From assembly GCF_003576645.1 (NCBI RefSeq), contig NC_044916.1:17957174-18021173 (forward strand): 64,000 nucleotides of DNA, read 5' to 3'. Made by a program: the position numbers and the translations under genes. Each line of letters begins with the position of its first letter. Positions within the stretch are counted from its first letter, which is position 1. Positions 10,817 through 20,288 of the stretch are shown here, in pieces. The stretch comes from Ipomoea triloba. Taxonomy: Eukaryota > Streptophyta > Magnoliopsida > Solanales > Convolvulaceae. The notes under the pieces are model-generated. The model was not told the origin of the DNA. It ran no database searches and saw nothing but the letters and a program-made list of their open reading frames with translations.

Positions 10817-11197
10817 TGTTAGAATAATTATATCACATGTAACCATAATATGTGATAACAGGATCGTACTAACCTCCAGCCATAGCTCTTAATCAACAAA
10901 GGTTGAATGATCCGGACTGCAACAGAGTTTCGCGTAAGCGTTGTTGTCTCTCCCTAGGCTCAGCTCTCTCTAGATGGTGTATGAGGAATATAGTGTGAGC
11001 TGTGAGAGGACTTGTGACCCTATATATAACCACTGGCCATCATTGTGGTTGTATTCCAATAGGTCTCCTAAACCCTAACCAGACTCCTAATCATAATAGG
11101 AGTCCAACTATTAGGTTATTAGTGTTGCACCACATATCAATTACTTAATATTATGATAACTAATCCTAATGTTATAATAATTATGATAATAATAACA
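10817..11197 (-). repeat. 5' LTR of copia element D
   Basis: A 381-base unit has inverted ends: TGTTAGAATAATTATATCA on the plus strand at 10817 and ...ATTATGATAATAATAACA ending at 11197. It is defined on its inner side by the adjoining PBS. Its outer end abuts Athila-type LTR sequence. The expected 5-base target duplication (GGAAA, 11198-11202) has no surviving partner because the other end of D is lost. Confidence 0.75.
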
Positions 11198-11387
11198 GGA
11201 AAACGTTACATCGTGTACTATGTCATGCTTAAAGAAACGCTTGAAACACCCGAAACCCTTACCACCACACTACTTTGAAAGCTTCCAAGCGTACTATTCC
11301 TAGAGTATGACACTCGGGGCTTCAACTCCCCGTTTTAATCCTATGCTAATCCATCGACTAATCATTGGGTGAAAAATAAGCATTTCA
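11198..11387 (+). repeat. Athila-1 5' LTR, 3' fragment
   Basis: It contains GACACTCGGGGCTTCAACTC followed by CCCGTTTTAA, the counterpart of GACACTCGGGGAGTCTTGAC near the end of the element A LTR. It ends in ...CATTTCA, then AAA and the PBS. Copia D removed or displaced everything 5' of 11198. Confidence 0.75.
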
Positions 11388-11390
11388 AAA

Positions 11391-11414
11391 TAGCGTCGTC
11401 TCTCGGGAATGGTA
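11391..11414 (+). other. Athila-1 primer-binding site
   Basis: TAGCGTCGTCTCTCGGGAAT aligns with TGGCACCGTTGCCGGGGAT of element A, the tRNA-Asp-type PBS of Athila/Tat elements, with several substitutions. Confidence 0.65.
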
Positions 11415-11583
11415 AACAATAGTTTTTTAAGCTTGTTTGAAGTAAGGAACTCGAGTGTTGATTCTTGTTCTAAGTTTTCTTTTTGTAATTGTACTTTTGA
11501 TTTCGATTATTTTCTTGTACACTTGTGAGCAACTACCTCTAGTTGCAAGGAATCGTTCTTTTCTTTTGTCTAATTGTAAGTTG
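11415..11583 (+). other. Athila-1 untranslated leader
   Basis: T-rich leader between PBS and the probable gag start. It shares ACTACCTCTAGTTGCAAGGA-type sequence with the leader of element A (35418-35440), which supports common descent. Confidence 0.6.
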
Positions 11584-13088
11584 ATGCACACCCGTTCCAA
11601 GGGAACTCAAGGATTAATACCTTGCAATCTGGAGATACAAAGGACTACAAGAGTAAGTAGAAGGATAAACCACATCCAAGAAGTAAGAAGCACGATGGCT
11701 TCAACAAGTGCTATTAACCACAATGAGTTTGAGGAGAGGCCGAGACCAAGATCCACTCTAGCACCTAATGCCCGACCACAACTGAGGTTCGATAACTTTG
11801 GTGGATCACCAACTCGGGAGCGTGACAATGCTAATGAAGGACCCAATGAAGAAGTTCAAAGGCAAGAGGAGCGACCAAGGAGGAGAGAGTGTTTCAATGA
11901 CCAAGGAGATGACCGGATGTGTACTATTGCGGAGTATATGGCCCTAGAATTTTCAATGCACAACTCTATATACATTCCACCCATGGAGGGGAATACTTTC
12001 CCAATCCATCTGTCGATCATTAACTTGGTGTAAAACAACCCATTTAGTGGATTACCCTCTGAGGATCCCCACACGCACATGATTAGATTCGTGCGATCAT
12101 GTAGCATGTTCCGACCGAATGGAGTGCCGGAAGACATCATAAGGCTTACATTGTTCCTGTTTTTCATGATCGGAGAAGCGAGAACTTGGCTCGATTCCCA
12201 AGATAACAAACATTTCCGCTCATGGGAGTAATTGCATCGAGAATTCATGAACGGATTCTTTCCCTTGACGAAGACATTGAAGGCCAGGAAACATGTCCAT
12301 GAATTTATTAAAGGATCATTGGAGTCATTAGGGGAAGCATGGTGGAGTTTCAAGCTATTGAAGAGGTAATGCCCGCCTGACGTATTGCACCATTGGGATG
12401 TCATAAGTTCCTTTTACGGGGGACTTACCTATGAAAGCAAGATGTTGCTTGACTCTTCATCGCGGGGGCATTTGTATCATGTTCACTGGTAGATGCCGAA
12501 GCTTTGATTGGAGGATTTCTTATAATACAACCTTTTGGTATAATAGAAGAGAATCGAAGGCTGGAATGTACGAAGTCTCGGAGCATGTAGCTTAAAGATG
12601 CAAAAGCAAAGGTTATGAGCCACAAGATAAAAAGATTACAAGGCATAATCGAGAAGATGGGAGCAAAAGGTCAACCATGTATCGCTCTCGCGCTATATTG
12701 CAATGTGTGCGGAGGACCACACGATATAGAGGTATGCATGTCTCCAAATGCCACCGAGGAAGTTGATGCCATAGCATATGCACAAGGATAAAGAGGAAAT
12801 TCCTATGAGAACATAATGGTGAAGGCTATGGATGGAAGCAAGGAAATGGTTGGAACCAAGGGGGCTACGCACAAGGGAGATCTCAAGCCACACAAGGGGG
12901 GAAACCCACCTACGATTCTAATAGAGAGAAAATTCAAATCACCTACGACCCGCATATCGACAAGGCAACAACGCTCTCTATAAACCACCTCATATCTCCC
13001 AAGGCGAGCTACAACCATATAGGCCCAATATTCGTGAAATTGACGAGAGATTGACAAAGGCAATCCAAGAACTCAAAAATGATAGGAT
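11584..13088 (+). pseudogene. Athila-1 gag, 5' part (split by CACTA element)
   Basis: The chosen start is ATG 11584 (MHTRSKG...), matching the Thr/Arg-rich start of Athila gag. Features in order: an acidic/Arg-rich N-terminus, then the gag core with SGLPSEDPHTHMIRFVRSC, ARTWLDSQ and REFMNGFFPLTKT (about 12030-12290). A zinc-knuckle-like CNVCGGPHDIEVC lies at about 12699-12737, followed by a Gly/Asn/Gln-rich stretch. In-frame stops occur at 12031, 12229 and 12367, and the frame slips before the knuckle. It continues at 16881 after a CACTA insertion that preserves the frame. Confidence 0.85.
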
Positions 13089-13106
13089 CACTACTACAAA
13101 ACATAG

Positions 13107-13440
13107 TTATTACGGCGGTTATTTTTATACATACACGGCGGTTTTTGAAGCGCCGTGTAGGTGGCCGCCTTGGTAAATAATTACATTCTACGGCGGTTTT
13201 AAAAACCGCCGTGTATGATACCTATATACGGCAGTTAAAAAACCGCCGTATAAGCATAAACATACACGCCGTATAAAGGTATTAAATAACACATTCATAT
13301 ACTTTATACGTCGGTTCCATCTCAAAATCGCCTTGTATACAATAGATTATACGGCAGTTCTATCTCGAAGCTGCCGTGTATACAATAGATTAGACGACGG
13401 TTTTGGTGGGAACCGCCGTCTAATTTTTAATTTTTATTTA
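13107..13440. repeat. CACTA subterminal repeat array, left
   Basis: Multiple ACGGCGGTTTT/AAAACCGCCGT words lie head-to-head, for example at 13191-13215, where one copy faces its complement. Confidence 0.9.
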
Positions 13441-13689
13441 AAAAAATAGATTACACGACAATTTCCTTGGAAAACTGCCTTGTAATCTCCATTTAAAAAA
13501 ATTACACTAGCTGAATCTCTTTTTTTTTTTATTAAAAAAACAAATAAAATAATACACCAGTTTTTTACACCAGCTCATTTGATAGCACATAGTCACTAAT
13601 TCTAGAAACTGATATGAGGTTTCTAGTTCTGGATAACTACTTTCTCACTTATTACAATTGACTTGTCAGAAGCTTCTTACATTTCAAGG

Positions 13690-13790
13690 CCACCATCTGT
13701 CACATAATAATAGGAGCCATCACCTGCTCTAGATTCATATGATTCTCCTCATCTCGCTTATCTAGCACAACTGAACACAAATTTGCAAAG
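13690..13790 (-). pseudogene. Captured exon-like fragment, unknown gene
   Basis: On the minus strand about 35 codons read VLDKRDEENHMNLEQVMAP and onward, interrupted by one stop and ending in a Lys/Cys/Leu-rich tail. The parent gene is not recognised. It lies within the CACTA element in the same orientation as the other captured exons, so it may be the last exon of the same transcript. Confidence 0.4.
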
Positions 13791-14821
13791 TGAAAATTAA
13801 TAAAACAAAAGATTCAAAAACCAGTGCATGTCAAGGATTTATGCATGTCAGCATGTGTACTGTAATGAAAATCAGTTGTTTGCAGTCACTCTATTTACAC
13901 AGTTATAGAATAAAATTTACATTTATCTAAATCACCATTAATGTGATAATATGTGATAGCACCAAGGTAATTGGATACCTTGAAGGTTGGTCATGCTATG
14001 ACTGGAAGAGAGACAAAATCAAATAGGCTAGATCTATTTGAACTTAAAGATTCTTTAATCTTTTTCTTTCTCAACATTAGGGCATAAAATTTCAGCATGA
14101 TGCAGGTAGAACCTAGCATGCCATAACAACCCAGAAAATATAAAAAAGATGAGACAACTATTCTGCGTAAGAAAAAGAGCAACCTTAGCTCCCAGAGGGG
14201 GCACTTTTTTTGGGGCGGAACGTTCTCTGGTCCCTGAGTAGAAATATCATATTAGGCATTAGGAATAAATGAAGGGTGAAAAAAACACACAAGAACAGCA
14301 GCCAAAGCATCGATGACAGATCACTCTTTAAATGGAAAAGTATGGATCATAAAGAACTTTCAGCTGCAGATCATAATAGAGTGCAAACATACACTGCAAT
14401 TGGCAAAATGCAAAGCAGCTCAAAGTTGCCACTAACAACCAATTCAAAAAGTTTCAACGAATTGTCTACTACTGAAATTGATGGCTTTGTTCCCTCTTAA
14501 CATCACTTATTGAATTGTCTAGCACATACTAAAAAATGGAAAAACAATATCTGTTCTTTGAATTTCAGTTCAGGTTAAAAAAAAACAAGCAATCTCTCTT
14601 GTCCAATTGATGTGCTGGTCTTATGATTCACTTCAAGTCAAACTATGCAATAAATATGCTTTGAACCAAATATCAAAATCTTTCAGTTTCAGGCTAGCTG
14701 CAAAACAAGCATTATGCTTTACTAATAACAAATTTAGATTCTCAAAAGATAATGCCTTTATCAGATATTTGTTAACTACAAGATCAACGAGGTTAAACTC
14801 ATAGAGCAAAAAATATGACCT

Positions 14822-14931
14822 GGTCCAAAGTAATGCACTTGTGGATCAGAGGACCAGCAGGAGTCATCATTCAATTGTTCTTTCAAATTTTTCAAATCAC
14901 GCTCTGCTTCTGAAAGGCCCTCAGAGTCCTT
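14822..14931 (-). pseudogene. Captured exon-like fragment, unknown gene
   Basis: On the minus strand an open stretch reads DSEGLSEAERDLKNLKEQLN and then a WSSDPQVHYFGP segment. It is bounded by AG at its 5' side and by GT at its 3' side, as an exon would be. The charged, probably helical start followed by an aromatic segment is protein-like. The parent gene is not recognised. Confidence 0.45.
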
Positions 14932-15038
14932 TCATAACACAAAGGAAAGAATTTAATATGGAAACATCTAATTATGAAATATACTGATCTACAAAGTTTT
15001 TCTTTATCTAAATCATATGAATTTGATATTAAATACGT

Positions 15039-15112
15039 ACATAAAAGTAGTAAGGATTTACACTAATGAGAAATCCATCATCGTTGCTGTCATATTGATC
15101 CATCCATTTCAA
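15039..15112 (-). pseudogene. Captured exon-like fragment with acidic Asp/Asn loop
   Basis: On the minus strand the open stretch reads WMDQYDSNDDGFLISVNPYY. The DSNDDGFLISV part weakly resembles an EF-hand loop, but it is too short to assign. A donor-like GTACGT follows the Tyr-rich end. Confidence 0.4.
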
Positions 15113-15496
15113 TGATGGTTACCAAATAACCATGATAGCAAAAGTAGCAAACAAACATGGTAATGGGTATCAAGTTTTATAGTAGGGTGCAAAAGTCTCC
15201 AATCAAACACCACCTAAAACTCTAAAAGTATTGGGAAAATTTAAGGTAGCACATTTGGTAATCTAAACTAGTAAAATTCAATAAAATAAATTACCGAAAG
15301 TTGTTGGTAAAATTGAGCATGAAACAAGAAGCTCTATTTATGCTCACATACATTTATATACTTGAAAAAAATAGATTTCAAAAACATAACACAATAGGAG
15401 AAATATTCAAGAGATAATACTCCTCTTGCCTGCCAGGCCATCATATGTATTTCATGCAATATAGAACCTAAGAGAAAATAACCCAAGTAAACACAC

Positions 15497-15610
15497 CTCC
15501 ATATTCAGAATCTGAATACAAATGCCACTTTTTTAGTTCATCCTTCAAATTGAAATTGAAAATATATCTTTCACTCGGAGGAATTAAGTCTTCAAGGTTC
15601 CATGTAAGTG
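15497..15610 (-). pseudogene. Captured exon of a CIA30-like gene
   Basis: On the minus strand a 114-base exon is preceded by acceptor CTTGCAG and followed by donor GTGTGT. It encodes [20 protein letters not shown] and then [19 protein letters not shown]. This matches, from memory of the family, the N-terminal region of plant complex I intermediate-associated protein 30 (CIA30), a mitochondrial assembly factor of NADH dehydrogenase, where the CIA30 domain begins. Only this exon is clear. It is a fragment inside a transposon and cannot make CIA30. Confidence 0.72.
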
Positions 15611-16139
15611 CTGCAAGTTGTAAGATTAAACAACAAATTTAAGCCCACCAATAAAGAAGGATTAGAAAAATATATTTGTTCACATGTGCCAAACTGCCAA
15701 CTAATAGTTGATTCAAGATGCAATCAAATTTGTGTATATTCTCCCCAACTTGAGAATGAGAGCACACGAGCACTAAGGTTACCCTAAGTGATACCACAAT
15801 ATATGCCCAAGCACTAGAAGATACAGAAATCACCCTCATTTACAATAAGAAACGCAAGCTCAATAGAAATTCCAAAGATAAGCCACTATATACAAAATAC
15901 AATCCCTTCTCAAGACTATTTTCCTTGTGAATTGCACTTCTTCAAACTGTGTTTAGGACTATTTCTCTATGCCTTAGTTTAAAAACCATAACCAGATGCG
16001 AAAATATGCGAGGGGCTTAATAAAGAAATATAGAGTAACAAAAGATGAACATTGCATCTATAAAAGAATAGGAACCAATTGTTAAGCAGGTGCATGAAGT
16101 GAATTACTAAAACTCGCAATAGATTAAGTGAGAATATAA

Positions 16140-16290
16140 ACTTACCTCTTTTTGTTGAAGTGAATTAGGTGCCTTAGTCCTCGTCGCAGCTAAAGCCTTC
16201 ATCGTCATCGCCGCTGCTCAAGGTCGTCGCAGCCGCTCTCTCCGATGTTTGTCGTCGAGTCTCGCAATCATCTCCTAATGCTAGGGTTTG
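16140..16290 (-). pseudogene. Captured first exon or 5' UTR with splice donor
   Basis: On the minus strand GC-rich sequence with ATG (about 16211) reads MTMKALAATRTKAPNSLQQK and ends in the donor-like GAG|GTAAGT at 16143. Spliced to the CIA30-like exon at 15610 it would be out of frame, so it is more likely an untranslated leader or comes from another gene. Confidence 0.4.
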
Positions 16291-16429
16291 TGGAGACGAG
16301 GGAGATCGCAAAGCCTGCAATTGCAATTTTTTTTTTGAAAGCGCAATTTTTTTTTTTTAATTTCATTTGGCCAATAGCTTTTAAAAGAATAAAAAAATAA
16401 AATAAAAATAAAATAAAGTGTATACTGTG

Positions 16430-16855
16430 GTGGTATAAAAAACCGTTGTCTATTATGTATATATATTACATGGCAGTTATTTAAAAACGCCATCTATTAA
16501 GTAACATGGTATATATTAAACGACAGTTATTTAAATAATCGCCGTCTAATAAGACTTAATAGACGACGGTTTTTAAAATCGCTGTCTATTAAGTGACGTG
16601 GTTATATTAGATGGCGGTTATTTCAAAACCGCCATCTATTAAGTATTATTAGACGGTGATTATTTAAAAACCGCCGTCTATTAAGTGACGTGGTATATAT
16701 TAGACGGCGGTTATTTAAAAATCACCGTCTATTATGTGACGTGGTATATAATAGACGGTGGTTTTTAAAAAAATCGTTGTCTATATGTGACGTAGTAGAC
16801 CAAATATATATTAGACGGCGGTTATTTAAATAACCGCCGTCTATGATGTGTCGTA
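16430..16855. repeat. CACTA subterminal repeat array, right
   Basis: About a dozen TTAGACGGCGGTTATTT-type words and complements lie on both strands, often as palindromes separated by a few bases (for example 16817-16842). Confidence 0.9.
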
Positions 16856-16880
16856 GTAGGCCATTTTTGTAGTAGTGGAT

Positions 16881-17978
16881 GTTTCTCAAATAGGAGATCA
16901 CACAAGATTTTAGGCAAGAAATGGCCGCCATGAGACAAGAGACGCAAGCTTCTATGAAGAATCTTGAAACCCAAATGTCTCAACTCATGAAAATGATGTC
17001 CAAACGACCTTGGGGGGCTTTGCCTAGCAACACACAAAATTACCCTACGGAGAGAGTAAATGCTATCTCGGTAAGTTTAGTAAAGGAAGGCGAGATGTCT
17101 TGTGAAGGAAAGAAGGAACCAATAAAGGAAAATGGCCATTTCTTGAACCCCAAATGCGAAGAAAGGTGAGACTCCTACCAATTCGGTAACTCGATGTTAC
17201 CGACCACCAATCCCATTCCCTCAAAGAATGGTGAACATGCACAAATTTGAGCAAAAAGGTAAATTCAATGCTTTGCTACGAAAACTTCATATTAGTATGC
17301 CTTTTCTTCATACTGCAGGGAAGATGCCTCGATTAACTTGCTAATTGAAAGAGCTTGTGAAGCACAAGAAGGGGATTAGTGAGGAATCACGAGCCCACCT
17401 TAACGTTGAATGCTCGACAGTGTTAGACAAGGGGTGCCCTAGAAAGAAGGGTGACCTCGGTGCTTTTGTAGTACCATACATGATTAACGATCTGATAATG
17501 CACTTGCCGACATAGGTGCTTCGATAAATGTAATGCTATTATTTTTTTTGTGATCGCTTGATAATGCCTGACTCCTATGTGAATCTCTATAGGCTTGGCC
17601 GAAGGATCCGTCCGGTATCCAAAGGGCATCGCAGAATATGTTCTCGTACGAATCAAGGATTTTGTGATTCTAGTTGATTTTGTAGTTCTGGACATGAGAG
17701 ATGGCAATCTTGATATACCAATAATTTTAGTAAGATGATTTTTGGCTACTTGCTGAGCCATAATAGATGTTGGCATGGGCAAGTTGACATTACGAGTTGA
17801 TAGCGAAGAAACCAAGTTTGGAATAGCCAAAAACAATGACCACGAGAAGAGTATCGCGAAAGGAAAAAGAAAGGCCAAAGCTAAGGAAATTTGTTCTTGG
17901 AAGAAGGAAGACCTAACATGGTGGGAAAAATGGTTGAACCCATGGTGTCTACAACCTCATGGTGGTGGAACTAAGTGA
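16881..17978 (+). pseudogene. Athila-1 gag C-terminus and aspartic protease
   Basis: This continues the gag frame of 11584-13088: removing the CACTA element plus one GAT (3,792 bases) keeps the phase. It starts with a stop at 16891, then the Met/Gln-rich gag tail (MAAMRQETQASMKNLETQMS) and the SNTQNYPTERVNAI block. Further on, IPFPQRMVN precedes the Athila pre-protease region. The retroviral-type protease motif is ADIGASINVM at 17506-17535, with Asp as catalytic residue. The frame ends at TGA 17976 after LTLRVDSEETKFGI and a Lys-rich tail. Stops and slips lie in between. No RT follows. Confidence 0.82.
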
Positions 17979-17989
17979 CAAGAGAAAGA

Positions 17990-18050
17990 CGGTTGCGTCT
18001 AGCCAAGGACGTAAATGTGGCATTTATTAGGAGGCAACCCAAGTGATTTG
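17990..18050 (+). other. Conserved Athila post-ORF motif, copy 1
   Basis: GTCTAGCCAAGGACGTAAAT and then GGAGGCAACCC is the stretch usually found after the coding region in Athila/Tat elements. It recurs after ORF1 (37036-37082) and ORF2 (39595-39645) of element A. The spacing from the protease stop is about 15 bases. Confidence 0.75.
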
Positions 18051-18184
18051 GAGGTTATTTTCTCTTGTATAAAGTATATTTTTGTTTGTTGTATGCTTTT
18101 GGAAATGAAATTCTTGTAGGAACTCGTGTGGATGACAATTCGAAAAGAAGGAAGGAAGAAAAAGGGAAAGAAATTCGCTGAGGC

Positions 18185-18400
18185 CAAATCACGCGCGTGA
18201 CCACGCGTGATTAGGAGTGTGGGGAGCTACAGGATCCAATCCATGCTGCTATCACACGCGTGATCATCAATGTGATTAGGGTTTGAACCCAAATCACACT
18301 ACTGTCATGCAGCATGATTTGTTACTAGAACCAAATCACGGGCCTGTCACGCCCATGATTCTGAATCACGTTGCGGGAATCCCCAATTTGCTATAAAACC
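18185..18400 (+). promoter_or_regulatory. CACGCG palindrome cluster and TATA box upstream of ORF2
   Basis: TCACGCGCGTGACCACGCGT at 18190 is followed by further ATCACRCGYGTGAT-type palindromes to about 18375, then by TATA box CTATAAAACC at 18391. The same arrangement (palindromes, then TATA) occurs in the Athila-1 LTR at 23137-23354. It is inferred to be an internal promoter for ORF2. Confidence 0.55.
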
Positions 18401-19397
18401 CTCCCTTTGTCTTCATAAGTTCTCATCCACGAAAATCACCCCCATTCTACGCAAGGTTCCATCTTTTTCTCTCTCTTACTTGTTTGATTATTTACTTGGA
18501 TTCAACTCTTGCTTTGGTTCATCAATCTAAGGTAAACTTTCTCACATCTCCATTATCATCCTCTTCCCAAAGCTTTCTCTCTCTAAATTGCTACATGTTG
18601 ATAGAGTGATGTAGGATGAGTATTCTTCGATATTGATTTTATACGATGCTTAGATGATGAGTGTAAAACAATCCTATAGAAAGAATTTGTGAATAATGTG
18701 GTGTAGCATGAATTTTGATATCCCTTGAAGAACCCTACTAGTTTCTTAATTATCTCTTGTATATGGGTTTGATGTTAGGGGTAATGCATGCTGAAATTGA
18801 GACTTGAAAAGTGTAATGGCATGATGTTATGAGCTTTCTATGATGATAATTTGTGTTTAACATGCTTGAAGAAGACAATGTGAAATTCTAGTGCATACAA
18901 TTTAGGAATTTTGACTTTTGAATTGAAATTGTGATATTGTTGACCATGCATCACTTGATGATATGTTGAATTGACATTGTAGCATCTATCATGTTGATAT
19001 TTGCAATATGCATTGATGAATTTAGCTTTTAAAGAAAAGAGGAAGTGAGGAGAAATTTCTAAGATATATGCAAGAAGATGAGAATAATTCCTTAATTGTG
19101 TAGTTATACTACTTTGAAGAATGCATTACTAGTAGATATGTTAATGGAGAATACAAATTGCTTGATTGCTTTAATCTTGAGAATATGTATTGCATAAAAT
19201 CATTGTTGAATAAGATTGCATGGGAATGTAGTTTGGAAAAGGTACCTTGTGTTGCTTAAAAGAGCTTTAATTCTTTATAGTCTAGCAAGTTAGGCTATAA
19301 TGCGATGCCTACATGTAATTGTTTGATTATAATATGTTCTTCCAATTGTTAAAAATGTTAGCATGGAATATATATAAACTAATTTTGCAGGAACAAG
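18401..19397 (+). other. Leader and probable intron upstream of Athila-1 ORF2
   Basis: No long frame is seen. A donor-like CTAAG|GTAAAC near 18531 and an acceptor-like TTTTGCAG at 19383-19390 directly before the ORF2 ATG (19398) suggest an intron of about 850 bases in the 5' leader. The T-rich, A-poor middle is compatible with intron sequence. Confidence 0.5.
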
Positions 19398-20283
19398 ATG
19401 GTTAGAAAGAAGGAGTGCGCAAAGAAGAGGAAACATGATAGATTTGAGGTAGGGAGTTCGAGTAGAAACCCACCTACTGAGACTGAGGAGGAAAAATCAT
19501 CAGAAGACGAGGGGAAACAAGGATCGATTTAGGGATCAAGGAGACTGGCCCTCGAAGCAACAAGTCTAGCAAATGTAGACGAGTTGAGGAGGAAACCAGT
19601 GATTGGGGGATACTACTTACAGGGCCGGATTTTAAGGCGTGCAAGATGGGCAACCGCACAGGGCCCTAAAATTTTGGGGGCCCCTAGTCCAGCCCTGGGT
19701 TTTGTTTTATATGTGTTATGTTTAGATAAACTTATTAAATAAAATATTTGTAGTTTGCATTGTGTTTAGAATTTTGTTCATAATAGAATTTTGCACAATG
19801 AGGGGGAGCAATAGAGCGCATACTACTTACGCACAACAACAGATTTTACATCCGATAGAGATGCAGAAAGGTATTGGAGGACGTTGGGTAATGGGGTTGT
19901 AGCTTGGGATGCAGGGAGAGTGAATGAAGCTCACATCGTGAGGAACGACATGAAGGTTGTTACAACTATCCTAGCAAGTACTTTCAATGGGAGTTCATCC
20001 AATCTGCATAAGGCATATCGCAGCGATCTATACTATTTGTGGTGCATGGAGAACAAAACCTACATTAACATGGGAGTAGTCTGCAGGAAGTAGCTCACGT
20101 CACAAGCTCAGGATAGAGCTACGGATTTATTTGTTGGACCACTACTCACTAGACTGTGCCAAGGCCTCGGGTTAGATAGGAAGTTGGGACGAGAGCTGAC
20201 TTTGGCAAGGATGGAACCGCTCACCATGAAAAACTTAGAGCATGCAAGGTAAAAGACATAGAAGAACAACATGAGCAGCAAAT
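19398..20283 (+). pseudogene. Athila-1 ORF2 (ATHILA ORF-1 family), 5' part
   Basis: The start is ATG 19398 (MVRKKECAKKRKHDRFEVG), a Lys/Arg-rich N-terminus. After an insert (19621-19830) the frame resumes with DRDAERYWRTLGNGVVAWDA, SDLYYLWCMENKTYINMG and TRLCQGLGLDRK, which resemble the conserved middle of ATHILA ORF-1 family proteins of plant gypsy elements. Their function is unproven. Stops lie at 19530 and 20091. The frame is then broken by a solo LTR at 20289 and ends at 21842. Confidence 0.75.
19621..19830. mobile_element. 210-base insert with 11-base target duplication
   Basis: ATACTACTTAC occurs at 19610-19620 and again at 19820-19830. The DNA in between (GGGCCGGATTTTAAGG..., with GGGGCCCC in its first half) is unrelated to ORF2. 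Removing 210 bases restores a continuous ORF2 frame. An 11-base duplication fits LINE-machinery integration better than a DNA transposon, although the first 80 bases also have CAGGGCCGGA/TCCAGCCCTG ends like a hAT-type MITE. Confidence 0.65.
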
Positions 20284-20288
20284 CCCAC

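Larger units (their letters stand above)
5722..11197 (-). mobile_element. Ty1/copia element D, 3'-truncated
   Basis: On the minus strand the order is LTR (11197-10817), PBS, a leader of about 2 kb, gag, zinc knuckle, protease, integrase and the first part of RT. This is the Ty1/copia order, with integrase before RT. The element stops inside RT at about 5722, so the rest of RT, RNase H and the 3' LTR are gone. Its LTR abuts an Athila-type LTR end at 11198, so D inserted into that LTR. Frame breaks and stops mean it is inactive. Confidence 0.85.
13089..16877. mobile_element. CACTA (En/Spm-type) transposon with captured exons
   Basis: It starts CACTACTACAAAA and ends TTTTTGTAGTAGTG, the terminal inverted repeats of CACTA elements, and is flanked on both sides by the 3-base duplication GAT (13086-13088, 16878-16880). 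Both subterminal regions (13107-13440, 16430-16855) are packed with copies of ACGGCGGTT and its complement in both orientations, the usual transposase-binding arrays. The 3,789-base element has no transposase frame, so it is non-autonomous. Its core carries minus-strand host exons (see below). Confidence 0.93.
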
